From Acidimicrobiaceae bacterium (GTDB taxonomy: Bacteria; Actinomycetota; Acidimicrobiia; Acidimicrobiales; RAAP-2): a stretch of 53,409 nucleotides of DNA. Where the stretch lies: positions 1-53,409 of the forward strand of contig PLHF01000056.1 in assembly GCA_003138855.1 (NCBI GenBank). Reading direction: 5' to 3'. A program made the translations under genes and the position numbers. The notes beneath the pieces are model-generated. The model did not search any database and was not told the DNA's origin. It saw only the letters and a list, made by a program, of their open reading frames with translations. Within the stretch, counting starts at the first letter, position 1. Every line of letters begins with the position of its first letter. Positions 12,853 to 20,333 of the stretch are shown piece by piece.

Positions 12853-12858
12853 ATCGTA
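12853..12858 (-). promoter_or_regulatory. candidate -10 box for the MFS exporter
   Basis: TACGAT on the minus strand would start a transcript near 12846, giving an unusually long leader of about 150 nt before the exporter GTG. Within the leader are a CCTC/GAGG hairpin and the 10-base perfect palindrome CCGTCGACGG (12744-12753). Either could be an operator or RNA element; no regulator gene adjoins. Confidence 0.35.
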
Positions 12859-12902
12859 GGGGAACGTTGCGCTCGGCCGGTCGGCGGCGGGAGCTCCTCT
12901 GG

Positions 12903-13298
12903 TCAGCCCCGGATCTGCACGGCCAGGGTGGCCAGCACCCCGTTGACGAAGCGGCCCGAGTCGTCGGTGGAGTAGGCCGAGGCCAGCTCCACGGCCTCGT
13001 TGAGGATCACGGCCGTCGGGATGTCCGGGCGCTCCAGCAGTTCGGCCACCGCCAGGCGGAGCACGTTCCGGTCCACCACGGCCATCCGGTCGAGGTCCCA
13101 CCCGATGGCGGCGGCGTCGACCAGGCCGTCGATCTCGGTTCCACGCGACTCCACGGTTCGCACCAGGGTGGCGGTGAACGGATCGGGCTCCACCATCAGC
13201 GCATCGAGCACCACCGAGGGAGAATCACCTTTCAGCTCCGCCTCGTAGAGGAGGGTGAGGGCCCGTTCGCGGGCTTGGTGGCGGGGTGCGGGTTCCAT
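12903..13298 (-). CDS. nusB: transcription antitermination factor NusB
   Basis: A small all-helical RNA-binding protein that pairs with NusE (S10) at boxA to antiterminate rRNA transcription. The 131-residue protein has the typical PRHQARERALTLLYEAEL start, the middle segment DRNVLRLAVAELLERPDIPTAVILNEAVELASAYSTDDSGRFVNGVL that is the family signature, and a helical C-terminus. It lies 160 bases downstream of efp on the same strand and probably forms the end of the aro-efp transcription unit. Confidence 0.96.
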   Translation of the reverse strand: MEPAPRHQARERALTLLYEAELKGDSPSVVLDALMVEPDPFTATLVRTVESRGTEIDGLVDAAAIGWDLDRMAVVDRNVLRLAVAELLERPDIPTAVILNEAVELASAYSTDDSGRFVNGVLATLAVQIRG

Positions 13299-13458
13299 GG
13301 TTGCGTCATCGTGATGCTGCGTACTGCGTGCTCGAGCGGCTGCGTGCTCGGGTGGCAGCGGCGGTCAGCCACGAGGGCGCCGTCCCGATGGCGGTGGGCG
13401 TGCCCTCCGGCCGGTCGGTGGTCGGCCACTGTCGGCGCCCTGCGCCTGGCGCCTGTCG

Positions 13459-14019
13459 TCAGGCCCGGGTCAGGTACTCCCCCGTGCGGGTGTCCACCTT
13501 GATCTTCTCGCCCGGATTGACGAACAGGGGCACCTGGAGGACCAGTCCCGTCTCGAGCGTGGCCGGCTTGCGCGCCCCGGAGACACGGTCCCCCTGCAGT
13601 CCGGGTTCGGTGTCGGCTACGGTCAGCTCGACGGCGGCGGGAAGGTCGACGCCGATGATTTCGGTGCCGAAGAACTGCAGCACTGCATCGTCGCCCTCCT
13701 TCAGGTAGTTGGCGGAATCCCCGAGGAGTCCGGTCTCCACCTGGAGCTGCTCGTAGGAGCTGGTGTCCATGAACACGTACTCCGATCCGTCCCGATAGAG
13801 GAACTGCATCTCTCGCTTGTCGATGATCGCCTGCTCGAGCTTCTCGTCGGCCCGGTAGGTGCGCTCGATGACCGCTCCGGTCCGCTGGTTCTTCAGCTTG
13901 GTGCGGACGAAGGCACCGCCCTTGCCCGGCTTGACGTGCTGGAACTCGATGACGTTGAACAGGCCTTCGGGCAGGTTCAGGGTCATGCCATTGCGGAGAT
14001 CGTTGGTCGAGACGGCCAT
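13459..14019 (-). CDS. efp: translation elongation factor P
   Basis: Relieves ribosome stalling at polyproline. The 186-residue protein shows the three-domain EF-P pattern: N-terminal KOW-like domain with the tip loop HVKPGKGGAFVR (Lys33 at the tip), the OB domain with EYVFMDTSSYEQ, and the C-terminal signature KPATLETGLVLQVPLFVNPGEKIKVDTRTGEYLTRA. The tip reads PGKGG, not the PGKGP described for an unmodified actinobacterial subfamily. ATG at 14019 shares one base with the pepP stop (TGATG). Confidence 0.97.
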   Translation of the reverse strand: MAVSTNDLRNGMTLNLPEGLFNVIEFQHVKPGKGGAFVRTKLKNQRTGAVIERTYRADEKLEQAIIDKREMQFLYRDGSEYVFMDTSSYEQLQVETGLLGDSANYLKEGDDAVLQFFGTEIIGVDLPAAVELTVADTEPGLQGDRVSGARKPATLETGLVLQVPLFVNPGEKIKVDTRTGEYLTRA

Positions 14020-15170
14020 CAGACGGCAACTTCCTTTGGGAACTGGGTGAGCGAACGGCTGCCGTTCTCGGTCACCACCAGGGTGTCCTCGATGCGGACC
14101 CCGCCCGTTCCGGGCAGATACACGCCCGGCTCCACGGTGACCACGGTGCCGGGCACGAGGATAGCAGTAGACCCTGGTCCGACCGATGGCCCCTCGTGGA
14201 TCTCGAGGCCCACCCCGTGCCCGGTGCCGTGCTCGAATCGGTCCGCCCATCCCGACGAGGCGATGACCTCCCGGCAGACCTGGTCGACCGAGCCGGCCAC
14301 CGCTCCGGGCGCCACTGCGTCGACGCCGGCCCGCTGTGATGCCGCCACTACCGCGAACACCTCGGCCATCCCGCCCGATGGGGTGCCACCGACCCAGAAG
14401 GTGCGGGTCATGTCCGAGCGATAGCCGTCGAACACCGCACCGAAGTCGACCACCACCGGGTCGCCCACTCCGATCGGGCGGTCGCCGGGGCGCGCATGGG
14501 GCTTGGCCGAGTTCTCGCCGGAGGCCACGATGGTCTCGAAGGCACGGTCCTCCGCCCCCCGCTCACGCATGGCGTGGTCCAGAGCGGCGGCGAAGCGGGA
14601 CTCGGTCAGCGTTCCGCCCGTCCCGCTGCCGGCGGCGGCCAACAGGGGAAGCACGTCGGCGAGGGCTTCGTCGGCAATGGCGGCGGCACACTCCATCCGG
14701 GCCACCTCACCGGCGTCCTTGGCCATGCGCAGGCCCTCGACCAACCCTCTCGTCGCCAAGAGCTCGATCCCCACGAAGAGGTCGTCCCACGACCGCTGCG
14801 CCGACCAGGTGACGTGGTCGGCCTCCAGGCCGAGCGACCGGATAGCGCCCGATTCGACCACCAGCGCCTCCCGCTGGGCGTGCACGCCACCGATACGGAT
14901 CTCGATGTCCGCGTCTACGCCGACAGCGGACAGCTGCTCGAGTGCCTGGGTGCGGTACCTCCCGTCCGAGGTCAGCAGTGCATGGTCACCGGTCACCAAC
15001 AGGAGGCCTGCCGAACCGGTGAACCCGCTCAGCCACCGGATGCTTGTGGCGTTGGTGACCAGCAGTCCGTCCACCGGTCGCCCGTCGGCTCCCGCCCGGT
15101 CGAGGAGCGCCCTCAGACGATCGAGCCGGCCCGCCACCTCGAGTGGCGCCAGGGGCGCCGCCCCGTTCAC
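14019..15170 (-). CDS. Xaa-Pro aminopeptidase / dipeptidase (M24B)
   Basis: A cytoplasmic dimetal peptidase that removes residues next to proline. The 383-residue protein has the creatinase-like N-terminal domain (NATSIRWLSGFTGSAGLLLV) and the pita-bread catalytic domain with metal ligands in VVDFGAVFDGYRSDMTRTFW (two Asp), the His in GTGHGVGLEIHEGP, and Glu in VVTVEPGVYLPG and GVRIEDTLVV. GTG at 15170 overlaps the aroQ stop (GTGA). A proline peptidase next to efp is the usual order in many bacteria. Confidence 0.94.
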   Translation of the reverse strand: MNGAAPLAPLEVAGRLDRLRALLDRAGADGRPVDGLLVTNATSIRWLSGFTGSAGLLLVTGDHALLTSDGRYRTQALEQLSAVGVDADIEIRIGGVHAQREALVVESGAIRSLGLEADHVTWSAQRSWDDLFVGIELLATRGLVEGLRMAKDAGEVARMECAAAIADEALADVLPLLAAAGSGTGGTLTESRFAAALDHAMRERGAEDRAFETIVASGENSAKPHARPGDRPIGVGDPVVVDFGAVFDGYRSDMTRTFWVGGTPSGGMAEVFAVVAASQRAGVDAVAPGAVAGSVDQVCREVIASSGWADRFEHGTGHGVGLEIHEGPSVGPGSTAILVPGTVVTVEPGVYLPGTGGVRIEDTLVVTENGSRSLTQFPKEVAV

Positions 15171-15625
15171 TGCGCTCGGGTCGCGTTGAGCATCCTGACC
15201 ACTGCCTCGACGGCCAAGGGATAGCCCAGCCCTCCGAAGCCGGCGATGGACCCGTCGGCCACCGGTGCGATCGTGGAGACATGCCGGAACGGCTCGCGGG
15301 CCGCCGGGTTGGAGAGATGGAGCTCCACCACCACGCCGGCGAACGCAGCCAGGGCATCGTGGAGCGACCACGAGGTGTGCGAGAGGGCCCCCGCGTTGAC
15401 GATGATGGCGTCCGCCCGGCCCCGGGCCGCATGGACGGCCTCCACCAGTGCTCCCTCGTGATTCGTTTGGAAGTGCTCGAGTGAGTACCCGAGTTCCTCC
15501 GCTGCGGCACGGGCCGCGGCGACGTGGTCGTCGAGAGTGTCGGACCCGTAGACGGCCGGCTCGCGCTCGCCCAGCAGATTGAGATTCGGTCCGGACAACA
15601 ACACGATCAACCTGCTGCTCGTCAC
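15167..15625 (-). CDS. aroQ: 3-dehydroquinate dehydratase, type II
   Basis: Dehydrates 3-dehydroquinate in the shikimate pathway. The 152-residue length and motifs are type II: LLSGPNLNLLGEREPAVYG (catalytic Tyr and Arg region), FQTNHEGALVEAVHAA, IIVNAGALSHTSWSLHDAL, and ELHLSNPAAREPFRHVS (catalytic His in FRHVS), then IAGFGGLGYPLAV. It starts at GTG overlapping the aroB stop (GTGA). Confidence 0.97.
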   Translation of the reverse strand: MTSSRLIVLLSGPNLNLLGEREPAVYGSDTLDDHVAAARAAAEELGYSLEHFQTNHEGALVEAVHAARGRADAIIVNAGALSHTSWSLHDALAAFAGVVVELHLSNPAAREPFRHVSTIAPVADGSIAGFGGLGYPLAVEAVVRMLNATRAQ

Positions 15626-16698
15626 TGTCCTCGACCACCCTCCCGATGCTGCATCTCTGCAAGGGTAGCGACCACGTCGGTCCGGTCGATGCCACGCACG
15701 ACCTCGACGCCATCGGGGCCGTCCAGCACGAACGTGAGATCGTGGTTCGCCTTCTTGTCCCGGGACATGAAGGACAACAGCCGGCCCGGGTCGACTTCGG
15801 CCGGCAGCAGCGGCGACAGGTCGAACGCCCCCACCACCTGCCGGTGCAGTTCTGCCCGCTCGTCGTCGATGCGGCCCAGCCTGCGGGCCAGCAGGCCGGC
15901 AAAGACCAGGCCGATGGCCACCGCCTCTCCGTGCCGCAGGTCGGATCCCGACTCGGCACCGAAGGCGGAGGCCTCGAGTGCGTGGGCCAGGGTGTGCCCG
16001 TAGTTGAGGACCATCCGCCGATCGCCCTCACGCTCGTCCGCAGTCACCACCTCGGCCTTGATGGCGACACACCGGGCCACCTGCTCGTCCAACGGCAGGT
16101 CGAGAAACGAGGACGCGGACCGGTCGTCGAAGCCGGCCTTGCCCCCGAGGAACGCATACTTGGCCATCTCGCCGCGACCCGACGCCCACTCGCGTGGGGG
16201 CAGCGTGGACAGGACCTCGGTGTCGCACAGGACGGCCTTGGGTTGCCAGAATGCACCGACCAGGTTCTTCCCCTCCGGGATGTTGACGCCGGTCTTGCCG
16301 CCGATGGCGGCATCGACCTGTGCGAGCAGCGAGGTGGCGACGTTGACGTACGCGATCCCACGTTGGAACGAGGCTGCGGCGAATCCGGCCAGGTCGGTGA
16401 CGACGCCACCCCCGACGGCGACTACGACATCGGATCGGCTGAGCCCGGCCCGGGCGAAGTCCCGACAGAGGTCCTCGACGACGGCCAGAGACTTGGCCTG
16501 CTCCCCGTCGGGCACGTTGAACCGGTCGGACGGGATACCCGGGTCCACGGAGACCCCGATGCCGGCCTGGGTGACGATGGCGGCCCGGGCGGCATCGGGC
16601 AGCACCGCAGCCAGGATGCCGGCCAATTGCCGGCGGGTATCGTCGCCGATCAAGACGTCGTAACGGCGCTCCCCCAGCTCCACGGGCACCGACCTCAT
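15622..16698 (-). CDS. aroB: 3-dehydroquinate synthase
   Basis: NAD- and zinc-dependent cyclisation of DAHP to 3-dehydroquinate. The 358-residue protein has the NAD site VVVAVGGGVVTDLAGFAAASFQRG, DAAIGGKTGVNIPEGKNLVGAFWQP, and the metal ligands Glu in GRGEMAKYA and His in NYGHTLAHALE and RHGEAVAIG. ATG at 16698 overlaps the aroK stop (ATGA). Confidence 0.98.
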   Translation of the reverse strand: MRSVPVELGERRYDVLIGDDTRRQLAGILAAVLPDAARAAIVTQAGIGVSVDPGIPSDRFNVPDGEQAKSLAVVEDLCRDFARAGLSRSDVVVAVGGGVVTDLAGFAAASFQRGIAYVNVATSLLAQVDAAIGGKTGVNIPEGKNLVGAFWQPKAVLCDTEVLSTLPPREWASGRGEMAKYAFLGGKAGFDDRSASSFLDLPLDEQVARCVAIKAEVVTADEREGDRRMVLNYGHTLAHALEASAFGAESGSDLRHGEAVAIGLVFAGLLARRLGRIDDERAELHRQVVGAFDLSPLLPAEVDPGRLLSFMSRDKKANHDLTFVLDGPDGVEVVRGIDRTDVVATLAEMQHREGGRGQ

Positions 16699-17222
16699 CG
16701 GCCGCCTCCGGTCTCGAGGCCCGCGGCGGCGAGCACGCGGTCCACCACCTCGGCGGGGGCGAGGTCGTCCACGTCCACCACCGCCGCCGCCACCGATGCG
16801 TACAGGGGCCGGCGGACGGCGTCGAGCTCGCGCATGGCACGAGCCGGATCCTCACCGAGCAACGGCCGCCCGTCGCCACTGCCCACCCGTCCGGCCAGGG
16901 TCGCGGGGTTCGCACGCAGCCACACCACCGTGCCCGAACCGGCCAGAAGGCTCCGGTTCGCCTCCGACAGGACCACCCCACCTGCAGCCGACACCACCAC
17001 CGGTTGGTCCCCGGAGAGTGCTCCGACCAGCACGCGGGTCTCCTCCGCCCGGAAGGCGTCCTCGCCGCGCTCGGCGAAGAGTTCGGGGACGGTGCGCCCC
17101 GTTTCGGCCATCACCTGGGCGTCGGAGTCCAGGTACCCCCAGCCGAGTCGCTCGGCCGCCAGGCGGCCGACGGTCGACTTCCCGGCGCCCATCATGCCCA
17201 CCAGGATGAGACGGTCAACCAT
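16695..17222 (-). CDS. aroK: shikimate kinase
   Basis: Phosphorylates shikimate at O3. The 175-residue kinase has the Walker A loop [20 protein letters not shown], the shikimate-binding Asp pair in DSDAQV, the glycine loop SAAGGVVLS, and a lid region with [16 protein letters not shown] at 17222 overlaps the aroC stop by 8 bases (ATGGTTGA); 30 further in-frame codons upstream lie in aroC sequence and are not used. Confidence 0.96.
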   Translation of the reverse strand: MVDRLILVGMMGAGKSTVGRLAAERLGWGYLDSDAQVMAETGRTVPELFAERGEDAFRAEETRVLVGALSGDQPVVVSAAGGVVLSEANRSLLAGSGTVVWLRANPATLAGRVGSGDGRPLLGEDPARAMRELDAVRRPLYASVAAAVVDVDDLAPAEVVDRVLAAAGLETGGGR

Positions 17223-18435
17223 CGGCCGGGAGCAGAGGTGCCGCAGACGGGGTCTCCCCCAGTGCGGCCAGGTAGCCCTGGCGGTTGCGTCGGAACTCCT
17301 CGACCGAGTCACCGCCGAACTTGCGGAGCGCCTCGGAGGCGAGCACCAGGGCGGTCATCGTCTCGGCCACCACCCCCATGGCCGGCACCGCGGTGACGTC
17401 GGTGCGCTCCTTGAACGAGACGGTCGACTCCTTGGTCACCACGTCGACGGTTCCGAGCGTGGGCCGGTTCAAACTGGCCAGCGGCTTCATCGCCACCCGG
17501 GACACGATGGGGGATCCGGTGGAGATCCCGCCCTCGATTCCCCCGGCGCGGCTGGTGTCGCGTAGATAGCCCCCTCCGAGCAGCGCAGCGGTTTCCTCGT
17601 CGTCGTCCCTGGCGATCCGGATGGCATCGTGGGCCTCGGAGCCCCGGAGCCCCGCAACCTCCCATCCGTCGCCGAACTCGACCGCCTTGACCGCCTGGAT
17701 GCTCATCAGAGCCTGGGCCAGCAGGGCGTCGAGGCGCCGATCCCAGTGCACGTGGCTCCCGAGACCCACCGGTGCCCCGTAGGCGATCACCTCGGCGACG
17801 CCTCCCAGCGAGTCGCCGGCCTTGGCCGCCGCCTTGACCGCCGCGATCATCCGCGCCTCGGCGCCCGGGTCGGCGCAGCGCACCTGGGACTCGTCGATGC
17901 GGGCCAGGTCGGCCACGGTCGGTCGGGACCCGACCGCGGCCCGCTCGGGACCGAGTTGCACGATGTGGCTGATGACGTCGATACCGATCTGCCACAGCAA
18001 CAACTTGGCCAGCGTGCCGGCGGCCACCCGGGCCGCCGTCTCGCGAGCAGAGGCCCGTTCGAGCACGTCGCGGGCATCGTTGAGCCCGTACTTGAGCATC
18101 CCCGCCAGGTCGGCGTGCCCGGGTCGGGGCTGGGTCAGCATCTTCGACGGGAGCCCGGGGCTCGCCGACATCTCGGTCTCCCACTTGGGCCATTCGGTGT
18201 TGGCGATCTCGATGGCCACCGGTGACCCGAGGGTCCGCCCGTGGCGGATGCCCCCGACGAGGGTCACTTCGTCCACTTCGAATCGCATCCTGGGGCCACG
18301 ACCGAACCCCAGGCGGCGCCGGGAGAGGCCGTGCTGGATGTCCCCTGCCGTCACCAGCAGGCCGGCGGGCAGACCCTCGACGATCACCACGAGGGCCCGA
18401 CCATGGGATTCACCGGCAGTCAGGTAGCGCAGCAT
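17215..18435 (-). CDS. aroC: chorismate synthase
   Basis: FMN-dependent conversion of EPSP to chorismate, the branch point to aromatic amino acids, folate and menaquinone (see the men genes in this window). The 406-residue protein contains the family blocks [78 protein letters not shown] and [18 protein letters not shown] at 18435 has no ribosome site but a TAGATT box 7 nt upstream, so this first gene of the aro operon is probably leaderless. Confidence 0.98.
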   Translation of the reverse strand: MLRYLTAGESHGRALVVIVEGLPAGLLVTAGDIQHGLSRRRLGFGRGPRMRFEVDEVTLVGGIRHGRTLGSPVAIEIANTEWPKWETEMSASPGLPSKMLTQPRPGHADLAGMLKYGLNDARDVLERASARETAARVAAGTLAKLLLWQIGIDVISHIVQLGPERAAVGSRPTVADLARIDESQVRCADPGAEARMIAAVKAAAKAGDSLGGVAEVIAYGAPVGLGSHVHWDRRLDALLAQALMSIQAVKAVEFGDGWEVAGLRGSEAHDAIRIARDDDEETAALLGGGYLRDTSRAGGIEGGISTGSPIVSRVAMKPLASLNRPTLGTVDVVTKESTVSFKERTDVTAVPAMGVVAETMTALVLASEALRKFGGDSVEEFRRNRQGYLAALGETPSAAPLLPADG

Positions 18436-18442
18436 TCAGGCA

Positions 18443-18448
18443 AATCTA
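18443..18448 (-). promoter_or_regulatory. -10 box of the aro-efp operon (leaderless)
   Basis: TAGATT on the minus strand, followed by TGCCTGA and the aroC ATG. With transcription starting 7 nt after the box, the mRNA would begin at or next to the A of the start codon. Confidence 0.6.
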
Positions 18449-18494
18449 CTCGGGCCGACCGGCATTCCGACCTGGGGTGCACCGGTACCGCAGA

Positions 18495-19373
18495 TCACGA
18501 TCCGGCATGGAACAGGCTCTGGGCCAGGTGTCCGCCCCAGAGGACGGCGATCACCGCCCCGACGGCGAGGGACGGCGCGAACGGGATCCGGGTCTTGCGG
18601 CCCGTCGAGGAGACGACCATCATCACCAACCCGAACACCATCCCCATCACGAACCCGGCCAGAAAGGCCACGTAGGCGTGCAACAGGCTGAGGTAGCCGA
18701 CCGTCAGGCCGATGACTCCGGCCAGGCGCACGTCGCCGAAGCCCATGCCCCGCGGGACGAACCACCAGATGAGGAAGAAGATGCCGAAGGCGACGGCCCC
18801 GGCGATGACCGAGCCGATCAGGCTGTGCCATGCGTGGTCCACCGCCGAGGTCGCCACCAGCAGCGGGACGATGAGGGCCAGCGCGGGGTAGAGCAGACGG
18901 CGGGGCACCAGCCGATGGGAGAGGTCGGTGACGGAGACCGCCACCAGCATCGCGAAGAAGACGCAGAACGGCGCCAGGATCAGATCGGCGCCGAAGTGTC
19001 CGGCTGCCGCTCCGAACAGCCCGCCGGTGACGATGGCCGATCCCACCATCCGGCCGGGGGAACGGCCGGACGGCAGCAGATCCCGGGCCGGGCCCTCCGT
19101 CTGAGGCACCTCGACCCCACTCCGGGTGTCGTCTCCCGACGGCGGCGCATCGGCCGCCCCCGGCTGCCCGGCCACCGGCTCCGCATCGCCGATGTCGGCA
19201 CGCCCGGCGGTCTCGGCGTGCTGGTGGGCAGCGCGTTCCTCCGCGCGTTCCTCGTCCCGGCGGCGATCATCGGCCGCCCGGCTCCGATCGGCCAGTTGTT
19301 GGCCGATCGGATCGAGAGCAGCCCCGATGACCAGGCCGGCCACCGAGGAACCGGCGATGAGCAGCGTCTCCAC
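18495..19373 (-). CDS. prepilin peptidase (A24 aspartic membrane peptidase)
   Basis: Cleaves, and in full-length enzymes methylates, type IV prepilin-like leader peptides at the membrane. The 292-residue protein has both catalytic Asp motifs: VSVTDLSHRLVPRRLLYPA and the GxGD box MGFGDVRLAGVIGL. About seven hydrophobic segments fill the C-terminal two thirds. It lacks the N-terminal Cys-motif methylase domain; instead residues about 20-100 form a highly charged Arg/Glu/Ala segment and a Pro/Gly linker. GTG at 19373 is chosen because TACGTT lies 7 nt before it (leaderless pattern). No pilin genes are in the window. Some actinobacterial genomes place such a peptidase beside aroC. Confidence 0.88.
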   Translation of the reverse strand: METLLIAGSSVAGLVIGAALDPIGQQLADRSRAADDRRRDEERAEERAAHQHAETAGRADIGDAEPVAGQPGAADAPPSGDDTRSGVEVPQTEGPARDLLPSGRSPGRMVGSAIVTGGLFGAAAGHFGADLILAPFCVFFAMLVAVSVTDLSHRLVPRRLLYPALALIVPLLVATSAVDHAWHSLIGSVIAGAVAFGIFFLIWWFVPRGMGFGDVRLAGVIGLTVGYLSLLHAYVAFLAGFVMGMVFGLVMMVVSSTGRKTRIPFAPSLAVGAVIAVLWGGHLAQSLFHAGS

Positions 19374-19380
19374 CCCTGGC

Positions 19381-19386
19381 AACGTA
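19381..19386 (-). promoter_or_regulatory. -10 box of prepilin peptidase gene (leaderless)
   Basis: TACGTT on the minus strand, then GCCAGGG (7 nt) and the GTG start at 19373. It supports that start over an ATG 18 codons upstream, which would collide with the divergent hydrolase gene. Confidence 0.5.
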
Positions 19387-19425
19387 CTGGACGGGCGTCG
19401 CAGAAACGGGCATCGTGGTCGGATC

Positions 19426-20163
19426 ATGGAGACTCGCACCTTCGACCTCGTCGTCCCCGCTGGCACCATGCCCTGCTACGAAGCGCTGCCGGAGCCCGAG
19501 GGCACGCCCATTCGCGGCGCCGTGGTGGTCGTCCAGGAGGCGTTCGGCGTCAACGGCCATATCGAAGACGTGACCCGCAGGTTCGCCGCTGCCGGCTTCC
19601 ACGCCGTGGCTCCACATCTCTTCCACCGCACCGGCTCACCGGCCCTCGGATACGACGACTTCAGCCTGGTCATGCCCCACATGCAGGCACTCAGCGACGT
19701 CGGCATCCTCGACGACGTGGGCGCCGCTGTCGGGTACCTCCAGGGCGCCGGATGGTCCGGCGGTCAGATCGGGGTGGTCGGGTTCTGCATGGGGGGCAGG
19801 GTCACCTTCCTCGTGGCCGGCACCATGCCCCTCGGGGCGGCCGTGGGGTTCTACGGCGGAGGGATCGTCACCGGCCGGAGTGAGGCCATGCCGTCGCTGC
19901 TCGGTCTCGTCGCGGAGATGCCCACTCCCTGGCTGGGCCTGTTCGGCGACGCCGACCAGGGCATCCCCGTCGAGGACGTGGAACGGCTCCGAGAGGAGCT
20001 CGCCACGAACTCGCCGGTCGACACCGAGATCGTCCGGTACCCGGGGGCAGAGCACGGTTTCCACTGTGACGCGAGGCCGTCGTACTCCCCCGAAGCAGCC
20101 GAAGACGGCTGGAGGCGGACCCTCGAGTGGCTCGACGCCCATCTGGACGCACCGGCACGATGA
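19426..20163 (+). CDS. dienelactone hydrolase family protein
   Basis: An alpha/beta hydrolase of the carboxymethylenebutenolidase family, which opens lactone or ester bonds. The 245-residue protein has the conserved VVVVQEAFGVNGHIEDVTRRFA block (Glu interacting with the nucleophile), the nucleophile Cys121 in GFCMGGR, Asp175 in LFGDADQ, and His210 in GAEHGFHCD. That Cys-Asp-His triad is standard for true dienelactone hydrolases. No aromatic degradation genes are nearby, so the substrate is open. ATG 19426 has no clear ribosome site; a weak CATCGT lies 9 nt before it. Confidence 0.92.
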   Translation: METRTFDLVVPAGTMPCYEALPEPEGTPIRGAVVVVQEAFGVNGHIEDVTRRFAAAGFHAVAPHLFHRTGSPALGYDDFSLVMPHMQALSDVGILDDVGAAVGYLQGAGWSGGQIGVVGFCMGGRVTFLVAGTMPLGAAVGFYGGGIVTGRSEAMPSLLGLVAEMPTPWLGLFGDADQGIPVEDVERLREELATNSPVDTEIVRYPGAEHGFHCDARPSYSPEAAEDGWRRTLEWLDAHLDAPAR

Positions 20164-20333
20164 GGACCGCAGGCCACGCGCACCCCCCTCACCGGGGGGA
20201 ATCTCCGGCCTGAGGCCACCCCGGCCGACGAGCGGGTTACGAGGCCGATCACTCGACCGCCACCGGGAATTCTGCCCGGGAACCAGCCCGCTGAAGCCTA
20301 AAGCTCCCCCTGGATCCGGTCGATGCTCCAAGC

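Noticed and set aside
12694..13101. 136 extra in-frame codons upstream of the MFS exporter
   Set aside because: They precede a good AAGGAG-GTG start, overlap nusB, and encode low-complexity Gly/Arg/Pro sequence not found in DHA2 exporters.
13315..13350. Repeated GCGTGCTCG / GCTGCGTRCT units between nusB and efp
   Set aside because: Only two or three imperfect copies over 36 bases; not a CRISPR or clear binding-site array.
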